Assembly (NCBI GenBank): GCA_001768735.1
Contig: MEMB01000002.1
Location: forward strand, 825,031-889,030
DNA length: 64,000 bases
Reading direction: 5' to 3'
Source: Alphaproteobacteria bacterium GWF2_58_20
GTDB taxonomy: Bacteria > Pseudomonadota > Alphaproteobacteria > UBA1247
Part shown: positions 7,754 to 16,873 of the stretch, piece by piece
Layout of the letters: each line of letters opens with the position of its first letter
Position numbering within the stretch: position 1 is the first letter of the stretch
Translations under genes and position numbers: made by a program
Notes under the pieces: model-generated
Seen by the model: only the letters and a program-made list of their open reading frames with translations
What the model was told of the DNA's origin: nothing
The model's database searches: none

Positions 7754-8780
7754 AAAAACCGCCTTCACCCCCGCCGATTTTGAAAAGGTTGTTGGATTCA
7801 GGTTCATAAGCCAGTCACAAAAACAATTCGACGCATGGAACACTTTTGTACGTATGTCTCCCGCTGAATTCCACGCAGCCATCTGCGAGGGACCTCTGGC
7901 AGACATACCCTTGGTCGTTGAAATGGCCTACCAGGGTAGTTTTATATCCGTGAAGCTTGGCAAACGAATTCCCAATGACACCAGCTTCCTGGGCTATGCC
8001 CCTGAAAATGCCTTCCAGATGAGCGCCCAGTTCGAGCTGAAAAACGGCAACGGGGAATTCGAGTATATAAAAATTCCAGAACCCATGCAGGAACAGGGGC
8101 TCGGAACACTTGCAACCGTGCGCACCTTCAGCCTTGCCCGCAGACTCGGCGTTTCCAGAATCCGGGCAGAAATGCACCTTGCCGCCGGTGGCTATGCCTG
8201 GGCGCGCCTCGGCTTCATGCCAAATGCCCCTGACTGGGATGACCTGCGGAAAGAATATATCCTTCCCCGGCTTGCCGCCTTCGGGAAGGGCATACCCGAA
8301 GGCGCGCGCGCGCAAATAGAAACGGCGGCTGCGAGCGACGACCCGGAAAACATTTTCCTCATCGCTGCACTCAAAACCCCGTGCCGGGAGATCCCGCTTG
8401 GTCGCTGGCTGATGGCACATGGTTACTGGAACCCGGATACAGACCCAAATCCAAACTTTATCTATGAATGCTGGAAAGCGATGCGGGAAACAGCTATGGG
8501 ACGGCTTGAAAAACTGAAGGACAATATTCCGCAGAAAATTTTTGAAAAGGTTTCCACGCTTCTTCAGAAGGCCTCCTCGGAAGAACTCAAGGAAATCATT
8601 CACATCCCGGAAACGGTGGATGGAATTCCCGCAGGGCAGCTCATGCTGGTCGGCACCAGATGGTATGGTGAACTTGATTTTGACAACCCCGTGCAGGCCG
8701 CCATTTTTGATGCGGTTGCCAAAAGGATCGCACCAGCCCCTCTTCCGCCCGCCCTGCGCCGCCCGAAAGGACCGTCATGA
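7746..8780 (+). CDS. GNAT-like paralogue 3
   Basis: The start at 7746 (MPKKTAFTPADF) overlaps the stop of paralogue 2 by 8 bp, repeating the 8 bp overlap at the start of paralogue 2; the ORF-track start at 7668 would run deep into that gene. The 344 aa product is closest by eye to paralogue 2. It has motif A (MQEQGLGTLATVRTF), the signature AGGYAWARLGFMP, and the paired C-terminal motifs (EIPLGRWLMAHGYWNPD and DGIPAGQLMLVGTRW...DNPVQAAIFDA). Its last 13 residues (PLPPALRRPKGPS) equal those of paralogue 1 through the 227 bp repeat. Acceptor substrate is unknown. Confidence 0.72.
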   Translation: MPKKTAFTPADFEKVVGFRFISQSQKQFDAWNTFVRMSPAEFHAAICEGPLADIPLVVEMAYQGSFISVKLGKRIPNDTSFLGYAPENAFQMSAQFELKNGNGEFEYIKIPEPMQEQGLGTLATVRTFSLARRLGVSRIRAEMHLAAGGYAWARLGFMPNAPDWDDLRKEYILPRLAAFGKGIPEGARAQIETAAASDDPENIFLIAALKTPCREIPLGRWLMAHGYWNPDTDPNPNFIYECWKAMRETAMGRLEKLKDNIPQKIFEKVSTLLQKASSEELKEIIHIPETVDGIPAGQLMLVGTRWYGELDFDNPVQAAIFDAVAKRIAPAPLPPALRRPKGPS

Positions 8781-8962
8781 CCACAACGCCCGCGCCCCAC
8801 GATATCGGCGACGCCCTCATGGCCGACATGGAAGCCCATTTCAAGGCGCATCCGGATGCGGAATATGCCGCCCTCCTCGAAGCCGTGAAAATTGGCCGCA
8901 AGCTTGGTTTTTCCGATGCAGAGCTGGAAGTAACCATCGGCATCCGCCTCAAGCCGGAGGAC
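8736..8962 (+). repeat. Direct repeat copy 2 (227 bp)
   Basis: This is the second copy of the segment at 6488-6714, at a constant offset of 2248 bp without indels. It covers the end of GNAT-like paralogue 3 and most of the second small gene. Confidence 0.92.
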
Positions 8963-8977
8963 AGGCAGGCCATATGA
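8777..8977 (+). CDS. Small acidic/helical protein, copy 2 (66 aa)
   Basis: This near-twin of the 67 aa protein at 6529 differs by E-to-D near residue 27 and by a few changes near the C-terminus (ELEVTIGIRLKPEDRQAI). It has the same ATGA overlap with the gene before it and another ATGA overlap with GNAT-like paralogue 4, so it is embedded in a translationally coupled chain. Family and function are unknown. Confidence 0.75.
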   Translation: MTTTPAPHDIGDALMADMEAHFKAHPDAEYAALLEAVKIGRKLGFSDAELEVTIGIRLKPEDRQAI

Positions 8978-9933
8978 AAAACATCCAAATCACTTTTCCG
9001 GAAAAACACCAACCATGGGAACAGATCTTTCCCATGTCACAGGATGAACTTTGCGTCCTGCTCGGCGACGAAATGCCAGAAAAAACGGCCCTGCACCTTG
9101 ACCTGAGAGAAAAGGACAAGGTGTGCCTTGCCCTCACCACGCCTTCCTCCTCCGGATCCGAACCCGACATCTATTTCACTTCAACCCTTTCTTCCGGCAA
9201 CCAGCCTGAAGGCCTGATCATTACCGTAAAGGTGGCGCCCCACCTGCAAGGAAAAGGCATCGCACGCAGGGCCCTCGCAAATCTGGTCAGCTTGGGAAAA
9301 ACCATGGGGATTTCCCGTTTCTCCCTGTCTGCAACCCTGGAAAACGGCGGTTATGCCTGGGCACGGTTTGGATTCATGCCAGATCCTGGATCCTGGGACT
9401 TCCTGCGCACATCGTTCCTGCATCCCCGATTGGAACTTTTTTCCGAAGCCATGCCGCCCCATGTCCGGGCACAGGTGGAAACCGCCATTGCCAGCAATGA
9501 CCCCTCTGCCATTTTCGCCCTTGCCGCCATCAGGGCTTCTTCCGAACCCCTCTCCCTTGGAAAAATCCTTTGCTCTGGTCAAGATTGGAATCCGGACGGG
9601 GAAACCGTTCCCACACCCCAGCAATGGGAAGCCATGAAACCAAAAATCCGCAAGCGCATGGAATGCTTTTCCTTGCTGCTCCCCCTTGAGGACACACAGG
9701 AAATTTACGCCCTCCTGAAAGCGCGAAGCCCGGAAGCCGCTCTGGGTATTGCCCGCAAGACACTCCCAAGCTTTCCCATCGGCCGCCTGATGTTGGCGGG
9801 AACATCCTGGACGGGAAGCCTGGATCTTGAAAACCCCGTGCAGGCTGCCATTTTCAATGCCGCCACGAAAAAGGCAGAGCCATCTCCCATGCAGCCCCCC
9901 TCCCCCAGACACACAGGCCTGACACCTTTCTGA
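8974..9933 (+). CDS. GNAT-like paralogue 4
   Basis: The ATG at 8974 (MKNIQITFPEKHQPW) sits in an ATGA overlap with the small gene; the 463-codon frame in the track is an artefact of an open upstream frame. The product is 319 aa. Motif A reads VAPHLQGKGIARRALANL, the signature is ENGGYAWARFGFMP, and the C-terminal motifs are diverged in the first copy (PLSLGKILCSGQDWNPDG) and good in the second (FPIGRLMLAGTSW...LENPVQAAIFNA). The N-terminus is shorter and unlike paralogues 2 and 3. It is the last of the cassette, 40 bp before the diguanylate cyclase gene. Confidence 0.72.
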   Translation: MKNIQITFPEKHQPWEQIFPMSQDELCVLLGDEMPEKTALHLDLREKDKVCLALTTPSSSGSEPDIYFTSTLSSGNQPEGLIITVKVAPHLQGKGIARRALANLVSLGKTMGISRFSLSATLENGGYAWARFGFMPDPGSWDFLRTSFLHPRLELFSEAMPPHVRAQVETAIASNDPSAIFALAAIRASSEPLSLGKILCSGQDWNPDGETVPTPQQWEAMKPKIRKRMECFSLLLPLEDTQEIYALLKARSPEAALGIARKTLPSFPIGRLMLAGTSWTGSLDLENPVQAAIFNAATKKAEPSPMQPPSPRHTGLTPF

Positions 9934-9973
9934 ATTAACACAATTTCAAAAATCCCGGCGTAGGCTTGAAATC

Positions 9974-11533
9974 ATGCAGCGCACAGACAACATCGAAGAT
10001 CTTGTCATGGCCTATCCGGGACCAGCCTTCTGCTGCCTTGCCGATGGATCACAACCCGTTTGCAACAAAGCAGCCCTCAACCTGCCGGATGCGGACACAC
10101 TGACAAGCGCCGCCATATCCGCCATAAACGCCTGTTCCGGGGCAACCGCCGCAACATGGCGCGTATCCTTTGGCAAAGGTGAAAACAACCGAACGCTTGA
10201 ATGGATTGCGTTTATGATTCCGCCAGGCGCATTGCTGGCCTTGGCCCGCGATGTCACCATGGAATCGCGCCTGTCCCAGGTTCTGGCGGAATCCCGCCAG
10301 CGTTACCGTGACATTGTTGAACTGTCCCACGATTTCATATGGGAAACCAATTCCGAAGGCCGATTCACCTTTGTTTCTCCACGGGGCGGATTTGGCTACA
10401 AGGCTGACGAACTTTCCGGACAGCCCTCCAGCCTCCTTCTGGCGGAAGATGTCGGAGAGGAATCCCCCTTCACCCATGCGGGCCATGTTGATGGCCGGGA
10501 AACATGGCTTCGCCGCAAGGATGGCGGGCTTGCCCTCGCCACCCTGCTTGCCCATCCACTGATCATTGGGGATGGAAAAATTGTTGGTTTCCGGGGCCTT
10601 TGCCGACCGATCGGGGAAACATCGAACCAGGACATGAACCATCCTGACAGCCTCATGCGCGTTGCCGAATACGTCCTGCGTCCCTTCCTTTCCGACACGG
10701 AAACCTCGTCTGCAGCAACCCGTGCCGTTTCTGCGGCCACACGGGCCCTTTCCGCAACCGGCGCCGTTATCGCCATCAAGGATTCCCCCCAAGCGATCCC
10801 ACATCCCCTTGCCTTTTCCGCCGCACCTTCCTCAAAAACACTGGAAAGCCTCCTGCGCGCCATTTCCTATGGCGACGTCCAGAAACTGGAAGACAACATC
10901 ATGTTCGCCCCGGCATGGAATGGCGGAGAAACCATTGGAGGTCTCGCTGTATGGCGTTCCAGCGCCGCCTTCAGGAGCGAAGAAAAACAACTCTTTGCCG
11001 CCATCATTGACCGTCTTGGACCATCACTCGCAACCAGCCTCAATGCGGGGATTCTTACTCAGGAATTGCGGACAGACCCCCTGACAGGTCTTGCCAACAG
11101 GCGACATTTCGAGGAAACCGGGCACAACATGATGGCCCGTGGAATGTCCTGCGCCCTGATTTTCATGGATCTGGACAATTTCAAACCTGTCAATGACACC
11201 TTCGGACACGCCCAGGGCGACATTGTCCTCAAAGAAGTGGCCCACATCATCTCTGCCGCCATACGCCGCAATGATCTGGCTGCACGCATCGGCGGCGATG
11301 AATTCGCCATCCTGGTCGAAGGCGGGGAACCCGATGCCATTGCTGCCATCAAGGCGCGCATCCGGAACGCCTCACAAAACCTTGCTTCCTTTTCTGCCGA
11401 TCCTGAAATACCCCTTGGCATTTCGCTTGGTGTTGCCCCAACCCTTGAAGACGATACGCTTGAAACCCTCATAGCCAGGGCCGACAAGGACATGTACGCC
11501 AACAAAAGGAGCAGGAAGGGCCAGGCACCATGA
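9974..11533 (+). CDS. PAS-GGDEF diguanylate cyclase
   Basis: The 519 aa protein probably makes cyclic di-GMP from two GTP. A PAS-like region lies near residues 100-210 (DIVELSHDFIWETNSEGRFTFVSP). A central GAF-like region follows, and a complete GGDEF domain starts with DPLTGLANRRHFEE near residue 360. The active site is intact (RIGGDEFAIL), and RRND five residues upstream fits the RxxD inhibitory site, so product feedback is likely. No membrane spans or signal peptide are visible, so it is a soluble sensor; its input is unknown. It overlaps the DUF2336 gene by ATGA. Cyclic di-GMP commonly controls the motile-sessile switch, which fits a genome region rich in flagellar genes. Confidence 0.9.
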   Translation: MQRTDNIEDLVMAYPGPAFCCLADGSQPVCNKAALNLPDADTLTSAAISAINACSGATAATWRVSFGKGENNRTLEWIAFMIPPGALLALARDVTMESRLSQVLAESRQRYRDIVELSHDFIWETNSEGRFTFVSPRGGFGYKADELSGQPSSLLLAEDVGEESPFTHAGHVDGRETWLRRKDGGLALATLLAHPLIIGDGKIVGFRGLCRPIGETSNQDMNHPDSLMRVAEYVLRPFLSDTETSSAATRAVSAATRALSATGAVIAIKDSPQAIPHPLAFSAAPSSKTLESLLRAISYGDVQKLEDNIMFAPAWNGGETIGGLAVWRSSAAFRSEEKQLFAAIIDRLGPSLATSLNAGILTQELRTDPLTGLANRRHFEETGHNMMARGMSCALIFMDLDNFKPVNDTFGHAQGDIVLKEVAHIISAAIRRNDLAARIGGDEFAILVEGGEPDAIAAIKARIRNASQNLASFSADPEIPLGISLGVAPTLEDDTLETLIARADKDMYANKRSRKGQAP

Positions 11534-12768
11534 CGGACACCCCTGCCTTTTTCGATTATGAAACATCAAAGAAAATGGCAACATCCAGCAATGTTCAGGC
11601 CAGGGAAACCCTTGCCGCCCGTCCGGATGTCTGCCCGGAATTCCTGTATCTTCTCGCAACTGACTCCCGCGAAGAAGTCCGGCAACGTATCGCGCAAAAC
11701 AGCAAGACCCCCCGTCAGGCGGATGTCCTCCTCTCCCATGACCATGCAACGGAAGTCCGTGCAACCCTCGCCGGAAAGATATCCCATCTCGTTCCCGACC
11801 TGTCGCCCGACAACCTGAATGAGATCGACCACCTGACCATGCAGGTTCTCGACACCCTGGCCCGTGATGAAGCTGTGCGCGTACGCCGTGTTCTTTCCGA
11901 AGAACTGGCGCATCTTGATTTTGCTCCCGCCGACATCATCAACCGCCTTGCCCGTGACGTGGAAATCGAAGTCGCACAGCCCATTCTAGAAACCTCACGG
12001 GTCCTGCGGGATGAAGACCTTCTGGACATTATCCAGTCCGGCCCCATCGGCGGCGCCCTGGAATCCATTGCCAGACGCCAGCGCCTTGACGAAGATATCT
12101 CGGATTGCATCGCCAAAAGCCAGAACGAAAGCGCCATTTCATGCCTGCTGGCCAACCAAAGCGCACAGATCCGCGAAGAAACCCTCGATCTTCTGCTATC
12201 CGAAGCGCCGCATCACCAGCCGTGGCACGACCCTTTTGCCAGAAGGCCGGGCCTGTCTGTGCACGCCATCACGCGCCTTGCCCATTTTGTTGCGCAATCC
12301 CTCTTTGAAGTGCTGTCCGCACATCCGGAAATCCGGAAAGAGGAAGCCGAGGAGATTGCAGAAATTGTCCAGCTCCGCATGGAACGCAGCGGCGCCCCCC
12401 TGACCGACGACGATCCTGAACTCCCTTCGCGCAGGGCCCGGCTCCTGGCCCGCCAGGGACGCCTTGACAGCGACATGATCGAGGATGCCATTGCAAACGG
12501 CGAGCGCATTTTCATCTTTGCCGCCCTGTCCATCATGGCGCGCGTTCCGGAAGCCCTCATTGAAAAAATCATTTCCTCACAAAGCCCACAAGGCATGACC
12601 GCGCTGGCATGGCGTGCCGGGCTCAGCCCCCATGCCGCAACACAAATCCAGATCCATGTCGGGCGCATTCCCCCCGCAAAAGCCCTTCCACTTGCTTCCG
12701 GCGGAAGATGGCCCTTGAGTGAAAGCGACATGCGCTGGCAGCTCGAGTTTTTTGGAATCAAGGAATAG
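11530..12768 (+). CDS. DUF2336 domain protein
   Basis: This 412 aa helical, acidic protein begins with HEAT-like repeats (ARETLAARPDVCPEFLYLLA, then EVRQRIAQNSKTP), typical of the alphaproteobacterial DUF2336 family. Members are often encoded near signalling genes, but no enzymatic role is established. It is coupled to the diguanylate cyclase by an ATGA overlap, so it may be the cyclase's partner or output. It is the last gene of the forward run, and the inverted-repeat element begins at its stop codon. Confidence 0.8.
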   Translation: MTDTPAFFDYETSKKMATSSNVQARETLAARPDVCPEFLYLLATDSREEVRQRIAQNSKTPRQADVLLSHDHATEVRATLAGKISHLVPDLSPDNLNEIDHLTMQVLDTLARDEAVRVRRVLSEELAHLDFAPADIINRLARDVEIEVAQPILETSRVLRDEDLLDIIQSGPIGGALESIARRQRLDEDISDCIAKSQNESAISCLLANQSAQIREETLDLLLSEAPHHQPWHDPFARRPGLSVHAITRLAHFVAQSLFEVLSAHPEIRKEEAEEIAEIVQLRMERSGAPLTDDDPELPSRRARLLARQGRLDSDMIEDAIANGERIFIFAALSIMARVPEALIEKIISSQSPQGMTALAWRAGLSPHAATQIQIHVGRIPPAKALPLASGGRWPLSESDMRWQLEFFGIKE

Positions 12769-12879
12769 AGCCTTTAGAGCATTTAACGTCTAGATTGAAC
12801 AATTCCTGTTGATCGTGTGGCGCGCGCGCCGCAAGGCAAAAGGGTATTCAAGATGAACGCTCAAGGCTCTAAAGGCTCT
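12767..12879. repeat. 113 bp element bounded by perfect 14 bp inverted repeats
   Basis: AGAGCCTTTAGAGC at 12767-12780 has its exact reverse complement GCTCTAAAGGCTCT at 12866-12879. The 85 bp between contain a 12 bp self-palindrome GGCGCGCGCGCC (12819-12830). The element sits between two convergent genes and its first bases overlap the DUF2336 stop codon. It could be a small non-autonomous repeat (MITE-like) or a large terminator-like structure; there is no T-run typical of an intrinsic terminator. Confidence 0.7.
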
Positions 12880-12890
12880 GGGCCGGGGAA

Positions 12891-13565
12891 TCAGCCCACA
12901 CAAAGCTGGCGCACGGCATCCGCAACATCCATCCCATCGGACATCAGGCAGGATACGGCTGATGCGCTATCAAACATGCAGGCGTCATGGGGACGGATCA
13001 GCGGATACATGGTGGTCAGCGTTTCATTGGCAAAAATATCCTGTCCAACGGCATCCGACCCCTTGATGAGAACCGCATGCACCCCAAGCGTCAGCATCAT
13101 GGCCGCCGCATGCTGGAGCCCTACCATGTCATGCACAGCATAGCCCGTCAGCATTTCCACTTCAGGAACCCCCAAAACCACCAGGTCGGCCTTCAATAAA
13201 ATGTTGCGCTTCATTGAGGCGATTTCCTCGGAATTGATATGCTTCCCGCCACAGGTGAGCCCAATGACAAGGCGACGCTTTTCATCCGGAAATTCCGAAA
13301 GCAGTGCGTAAAGGTCATCCACCGTTTCGGCAGAATACACCCGCCCCAGCTTGATAACGGATGGGCGCAGCTTTTCAATGGCATGACGCACCTGCCAAAG
13401 GACAAGATCAGAAGGCAAAACCTGCGGCTGGGCATTTTCACACAAAAAGGCAGGAATGGCCACCGCCACCTTGGCTCCCATGGCCGTAATGGTGCGGATG
13501 TCAGCCTCAATGCCGGAATGCCCCAGCACATCGGACGCCGCAATGGACAGAACGCACTTGTTCAT
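12891..13565 (-). CDS. ThiD-like kinase (hydroxymethylpyrimidine kinase family), divergent
   Basis: The 224 aa product starts at [11 protein letters not shown] in an ATGA overlap with glmM; the ORF-track start is 36 bp too early. The ribokinase-like fold shows in [15 protein letters not shown] and [19 protein letters not shown], matching ThiD's GIQADLKT and ADLITPNxPEAExLTG. ThiD phosphorylates HMP and HMP-P in thiamine synthesis. Here the C-terminal catalytic GxGCxxS loop reads [12 protein letters not shown], and the front loop GxDPSGGAGI is SDVLGHSGI. The key anion-hole glycines are thus altered and the protein is somewhat short. It may have changed substrate or lost activity. Confidence 0.7.
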   Translation of the reverse strand: MNKCVLSIAASDVLGHSGIEADIRTITAMGAKVAVAIPAFLCENAQPQVLPSDLVLWQVRHAIEKLRPSVIKLGRVYSAETVDDLYALLSEFPDEKRRLVIGLTCGGKHINSEEIASMKRNILLKADLVVLGVPEVEMLTGYAVHDMVGLQHAAAMMLTLGVHAVLIKGSDAVGQDIFANETLTTMYPLIRPHDACMFDSASAVSCLMSDGMDVADAVRQLCVG

Positions 13566-14923
13566 TGGCCATCCCCCACACAGGCCGCAATGGCCGCGCA
13601 AATTTCATCAACGGCGATACGCACGGCGTGGGCATCATCCCCTTCCGCCATGACGCGAATGAGGGGTTCCGTTCCGGATTTGCGCACAAGGATGCGTCCC
13701 CCCGTTTCCAGAAACCGGTTTTCCACCTTGCGGATGGTTTCCTTCACGACAGAATCCTCCAGCGGCGCAAGCCTTGATGGATAGCGGACATTCCCCATGA
13801 CCTGCGGCAGGGGCACATAAGCCGCGGCGATTTCGCTCATCGGCTTTTGGGCCTTCTGCACCACGGCCAGAACCTGCAGCGCCGCAAGCAACCCATCGCC
13901 TGTTGTTGCGTAATCGCTCAAAATGATGTGGCCCGACTGCTCGCCCCCCACATTAAATCCTCCGGAAGCCATGCCGCTTGCCACATGCCGATCCCCGACC
14001 GGTGTCCGCACGAGGGAAAGCCCAAGCTTTCCAAGATAGCGTTCAAGCCCCAGGTTGGACATGACCGTTGCCACAACGCCACCGCCGACAATTCTGCCTT
14101 CCGCCTGCCAGGACGTTGCAATAAGGGCAAGAATCTGGTCCCCATCAAGGATTTGTCCCTTTTCATCCACCATCACCAGGCGGTCGGCATCCCCATCCAG
14201 CGCTATCCCAAGGGAAGCCCCTTCAGAAAGCACTCTCTGCCGCATGGCTTCCGGTGCAGTGGCCCCGCAATCCTGGTTGATGTTGGTGCCGCTGGGATCA
14301 ACCCCGATGGCCACAACCTCGGCCCCCAGTTCCCATAGAACACGCGGCGCAATTTTATAGGCTGCGCCATGGGCGCAATCAATCACCACCTTCAGGCCAT
14401 CCAGCCGCAAATCCCGCGGGAATGTACTTTTCACAAACTCGATATACCGGCCATGCGCATCATCCAGGCGGCGCGCCTTGCCAAGTTTTGCAGGTGCTGC
14501 CAAGGGCAAAAACGGCTCTTCTCCCAGCACAATCCGCTCAATGCGGGTTTGCATGTCGTCGGAAATCTTCTTGCCATCGGCGCCAAACAGCTTGATGCCA
14601 TTGTCCTGGTAAGGATTATGCGACGCCGTAATCATGACGCCCATATCAGCCCGCAGGGAGCGGGTCAGCATGGCCAGCGCCGGGGTTGGCATTGGCCCCA
14701 CCAGCACCACATCCATGCCCATGGATACAAACCCCGCCGTCAGCGCCGGCTCGATCATGTAACCGGAAAGCCGGGTATCCTTGGCAATGACAACCGTGCT
14801 GCGACGTTCTTCATGCCAAAAAGCCCCACCCGCCGCCAGCGCAACCTTGAGTGCGGTTTGTGCCGTCATCGGTTCCGCATTGGCCTGTCCGCGAACACCA
14901 TCCGTACCAAAAAGCCTGCTCAT
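13562..14923 (-). CDS. glmM: Phosphoglucosamine mutase
   Basis: GlmM converts glucosamine-6-phosphate to glucosamine-1-phosphate for UDP-GlcNAc, feeding peptidoglycan and LPS. At 453 residues it has the usual length. The N-terminus [12 protein letters not shown] is typical, the phosphoserine loop is [16 protein letters not shown] (near residue 100), the metal loop is DGDADR, the sugar-binding loop is GGEQSGH, and the phosphate-binding loop is [15 protein letters not shown]. It overlaps ftsH upstream and the ThiD-like gene downstream by ATGA. In many proteobacteria folP sits between ftsH and glmM; here it is absent. Confidence 0.97.
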   Translation of the reverse strand: MSRLFGTDGVRGQANAEPMTAQTALKVALAAGGAFWHEERRSTVVIAKDTRLSGYMIEPALTAGFVSMGMDVVLVGPMPTPALAMLTRSLRADMGVMITASHNPYQDNGIKLFGADGKKISDDMQTRIERIVLGEEPFLPLAAPAKLGKARRLDDAHGRYIEFVKSTFPRDLRLDGLKVVIDCAHGAAYKIAPRVLWELGAEVVAIGVDPSGTNINQDCGATAPEAMRQRVLSEGASLGIALDGDADRLVMVDEKGQILDGDQILALIATSWQAEGRIVGGGVVATVMSNLGLERYLGKLGLSLVRTPVGDRHVASGMASGGFNVGGEQSGHIILSDYATTGDGLLAALQVLAVVQKAQKPMSEIAAAYVPLPQVMGNVRYPSRLAPLEDSVVKETIRKVENRFLETGGRILVRKSGTEPLIRVMAEGDDAHAVRIAVDEICAAIAACVGDGQ

Positions 14924-16830
14924 GATGAAATTTCCTCTCCCCCGCCTGGACGACGTCCAGGCAACGCGACAGATACCGGCGGTTTTTCAGGATGCACGTT
15001 TTCCGGCGCAGGTTCACGCGGCGGCAACGGCTCCCCGGCCAGCAGCATGCGGATTTCCTCTCCGCTCAGCGTTTCATATTCGAGCAGCGCCTTGGCCAGC
15101 GTGTTGAGATCATCCATGTGCTCGGTCAGGATGGTTCGTGCGCGAACATGAGCTTCATCAACGAGACGGCGGATTTCGCCGTCAATCGTCTGGGCCGTGC
15201 TTTCCGAAACATTCTTGCGCATGGTTACGGAATGGCCAAGAAACACTTCCTGTTCGGGCTCGCCATAAGCCAGGGGGCCAAGTTTGTCGCTATAGCCCCA
15301 TTCCGTCACCATCCGGCGGGCCACATCCGTGACCATCTGGATATCGGACGAGGCTCCCGTTGTCACCCGGTCCACACCAAACACCAGTTCTTCAGAGATC
15401 CGCCCGGCAAGGCCAATAGTCAAGCGCGCTTCCAGCTGGGCCCGCGACATGGACACCCGGTCGCTCTCCGGCAAATGCTGCACCAGCCCAAGCGCACGCC
15501 CGCGCGGAATGATGGTGGCCTTGTGGATGGGATCTGCTGCCGAACAGTGTATGGACACCAGCGCATGGCCGCCTTCATGGTAAGCTGTCAGGCGTTTTTC
15601 TTCCTCGCTCATCCCCATGGACCTTCGCTCAGCGCCCATCATGACCTTGTCCTTGGCATCCTCCAGCTCCCGCATGCCCACAACCTTCATGTTGCGACGG
15701 GCGGCCAGCAGTGCTGCCTCATTCACAAGATTGGCAAGATCAGCCCCGGAAAAACCAGGCGTTCCGCGTGCAATCACCCGCACGGCAACTTCAGTCGCTG
15801 TTGGAACCGTGCGCATGTGAACCTTGAGGATCTTCTCGCGCCCGGCAATATCCGGCATGGGCACAACCACCTGGCGGTCAAAACGTCCTGGACGCATCAG
15901 TGCCGGATCCAGAACGTCCGGCCGGTTGGTGGCCGCAATCAGGATCACGCCCTCGTTGCTGGCAAACCCGTCCATCTCCACCAAGAGCTGGTTGAGGGTC
16001 TGCTCACGCTCATCATTTCCACCCCCAAGCCCGGCCCCGCGATGCCGGCCCACGGCATCAATCTCATCAATGAACACAAGGCAGGGCGCATGTTTCTTGG
16101 CCTGCTCAAACATGTCGCGCACGCGGCTTGCGCCAACGCCCACGAACATTTCCACAAAATCGGAACCTGAAATGCTGAAAAACGGCACATTGGCTTCGCC
16201 CGCAATGGCTCTGGCCAGAAGTGTCTTGCCGGTACCCGGCGCGCCCACCAGCAGAACGCCCTTCGGAATCTTGCCACCCAGTTTCTGGAATTTTTGCGGT
16301 TCCTTGAGAAACTCGACGATTTCCAGAAGCTCCTGCTTGGCTTCATCAATCCCTGCCACATCCTCAAAGGTAATGCGTCCCGTTCCCTCATTGAGGAGGC
16401 GCGCACGCGACTTGCCAAACCCCATGGCCTTTCCATTGCCGGCCTGCGCCTGTCGCATGAAGAAAACCCACAGGCCAAGAATGATGAGCATGGGCAGGAC
16501 CGAGATCAGGATTCCCATCAGGGTTGGCTGTCCGGAATCATCCGGAAGCGCACGCACCCGCACGCCCTTTTCAATCATGCGGGAGACGGCATCCCCACCT
16601 TCCGGCATGTAGATGGAAACCTTCTGGCCACCGGACATCTGCGCACTGACCACCTGGCCCTTGACCACGGCATCCGTAACCTTGCCGGAATCCACATCTG
16701 CCAGAAAATCACTATAGGCCTGCGTTTGTGCAACATTCATGTCGGAAGACACAAAAAAATTGTAAACAGCCACCAGCAAGATGCCGATGATGACCCATGC
16801 CGCAATATTCCTGCCCGCGTTGCCGTTCAC
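14920..16830 (-). CDS. ftsH: ATP-dependent membrane zinc metalloprotease FtsH
   Basis: FtsH degrades misassembled membrane proteins and short-lived regulators. I place the start at GTG 16830 (product [15 protein letters not shown], 636 aa) because GAAGGGAA lies at proper spacing and the result matches the family length; the track's 16911 ATG would add 27 residues and overlap the end of tilS. Two membrane spans flank a periplasmic part ([17 protein letters not shown] and [17 protein letters not shown]). The AAA module has Walker A GAPGTGKT and Walker B LVFIDEID. The zinc site is HEGGH, fitting HExxH. It lies between tilS and glmM, the usual place. Confidence 0.96.
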   Translation of the reverse strand: MNGNAGRNIAAWVIIGILLVAVYNFFVSSDMNVAQTQAYSDFLADVDSGKVTDAVVKGQVVSAQMSGGQKVSIYMPEGGDAVSRMIEKGVRVRALPDDSGQPTLMGILISVLPMLIILGLWVFFMRQAQAGNGKAMGFGKSRARLLNEGTGRITFEDVAGIDEAKQELLEIVEFLKEPQKFQKLGGKIPKGVLLVGAPGTGKTLLARAIAGEANVPFFSISGSDFVEMFVGVGASRVRDMFEQAKKHAPCLVFIDEIDAVGRHRGAGLGGGNDEREQTLNQLLVEMDGFASNEGVILIAATNRPDVLDPALMRPGRFDRQVVVPMPDIAGREKILKVHMRTVPTATEVAVRVIARGTPGFSGADLANLVNEAALLAARRNMKVVGMRELEDAKDKVMMGAERRSMGMSEEEKRLTAYHEGGHALVSIHCSAADPIHKATIIPRGRALGLVQHLPESDRVSMSRAQLEARLTIGLAGRISEELVFGVDRVTTGASSDIQMVTDVARRMVTEWGYSDKLGPLAYGEPEQEVFLGHSVTMRKNVSESTAQTIDGEIRRLVDEAHVRARTILTEHMDDLNTLAKALLEYETLSGEEIRMLLAGEPLPPREPAPENVHPEKPPVSVALPGRRPGGGEEISS

Positions 16831-16873
16831 GTTTTGGTTCCCTTCATGTTCATGATCACGTTTCCATGCTGTT

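Noticed and set aside
14992-16170. 392-codon forward frame opposite ftsH
   Set aside because: ftsH is certain from its motifs; this frame is a shadow with no family pattern.
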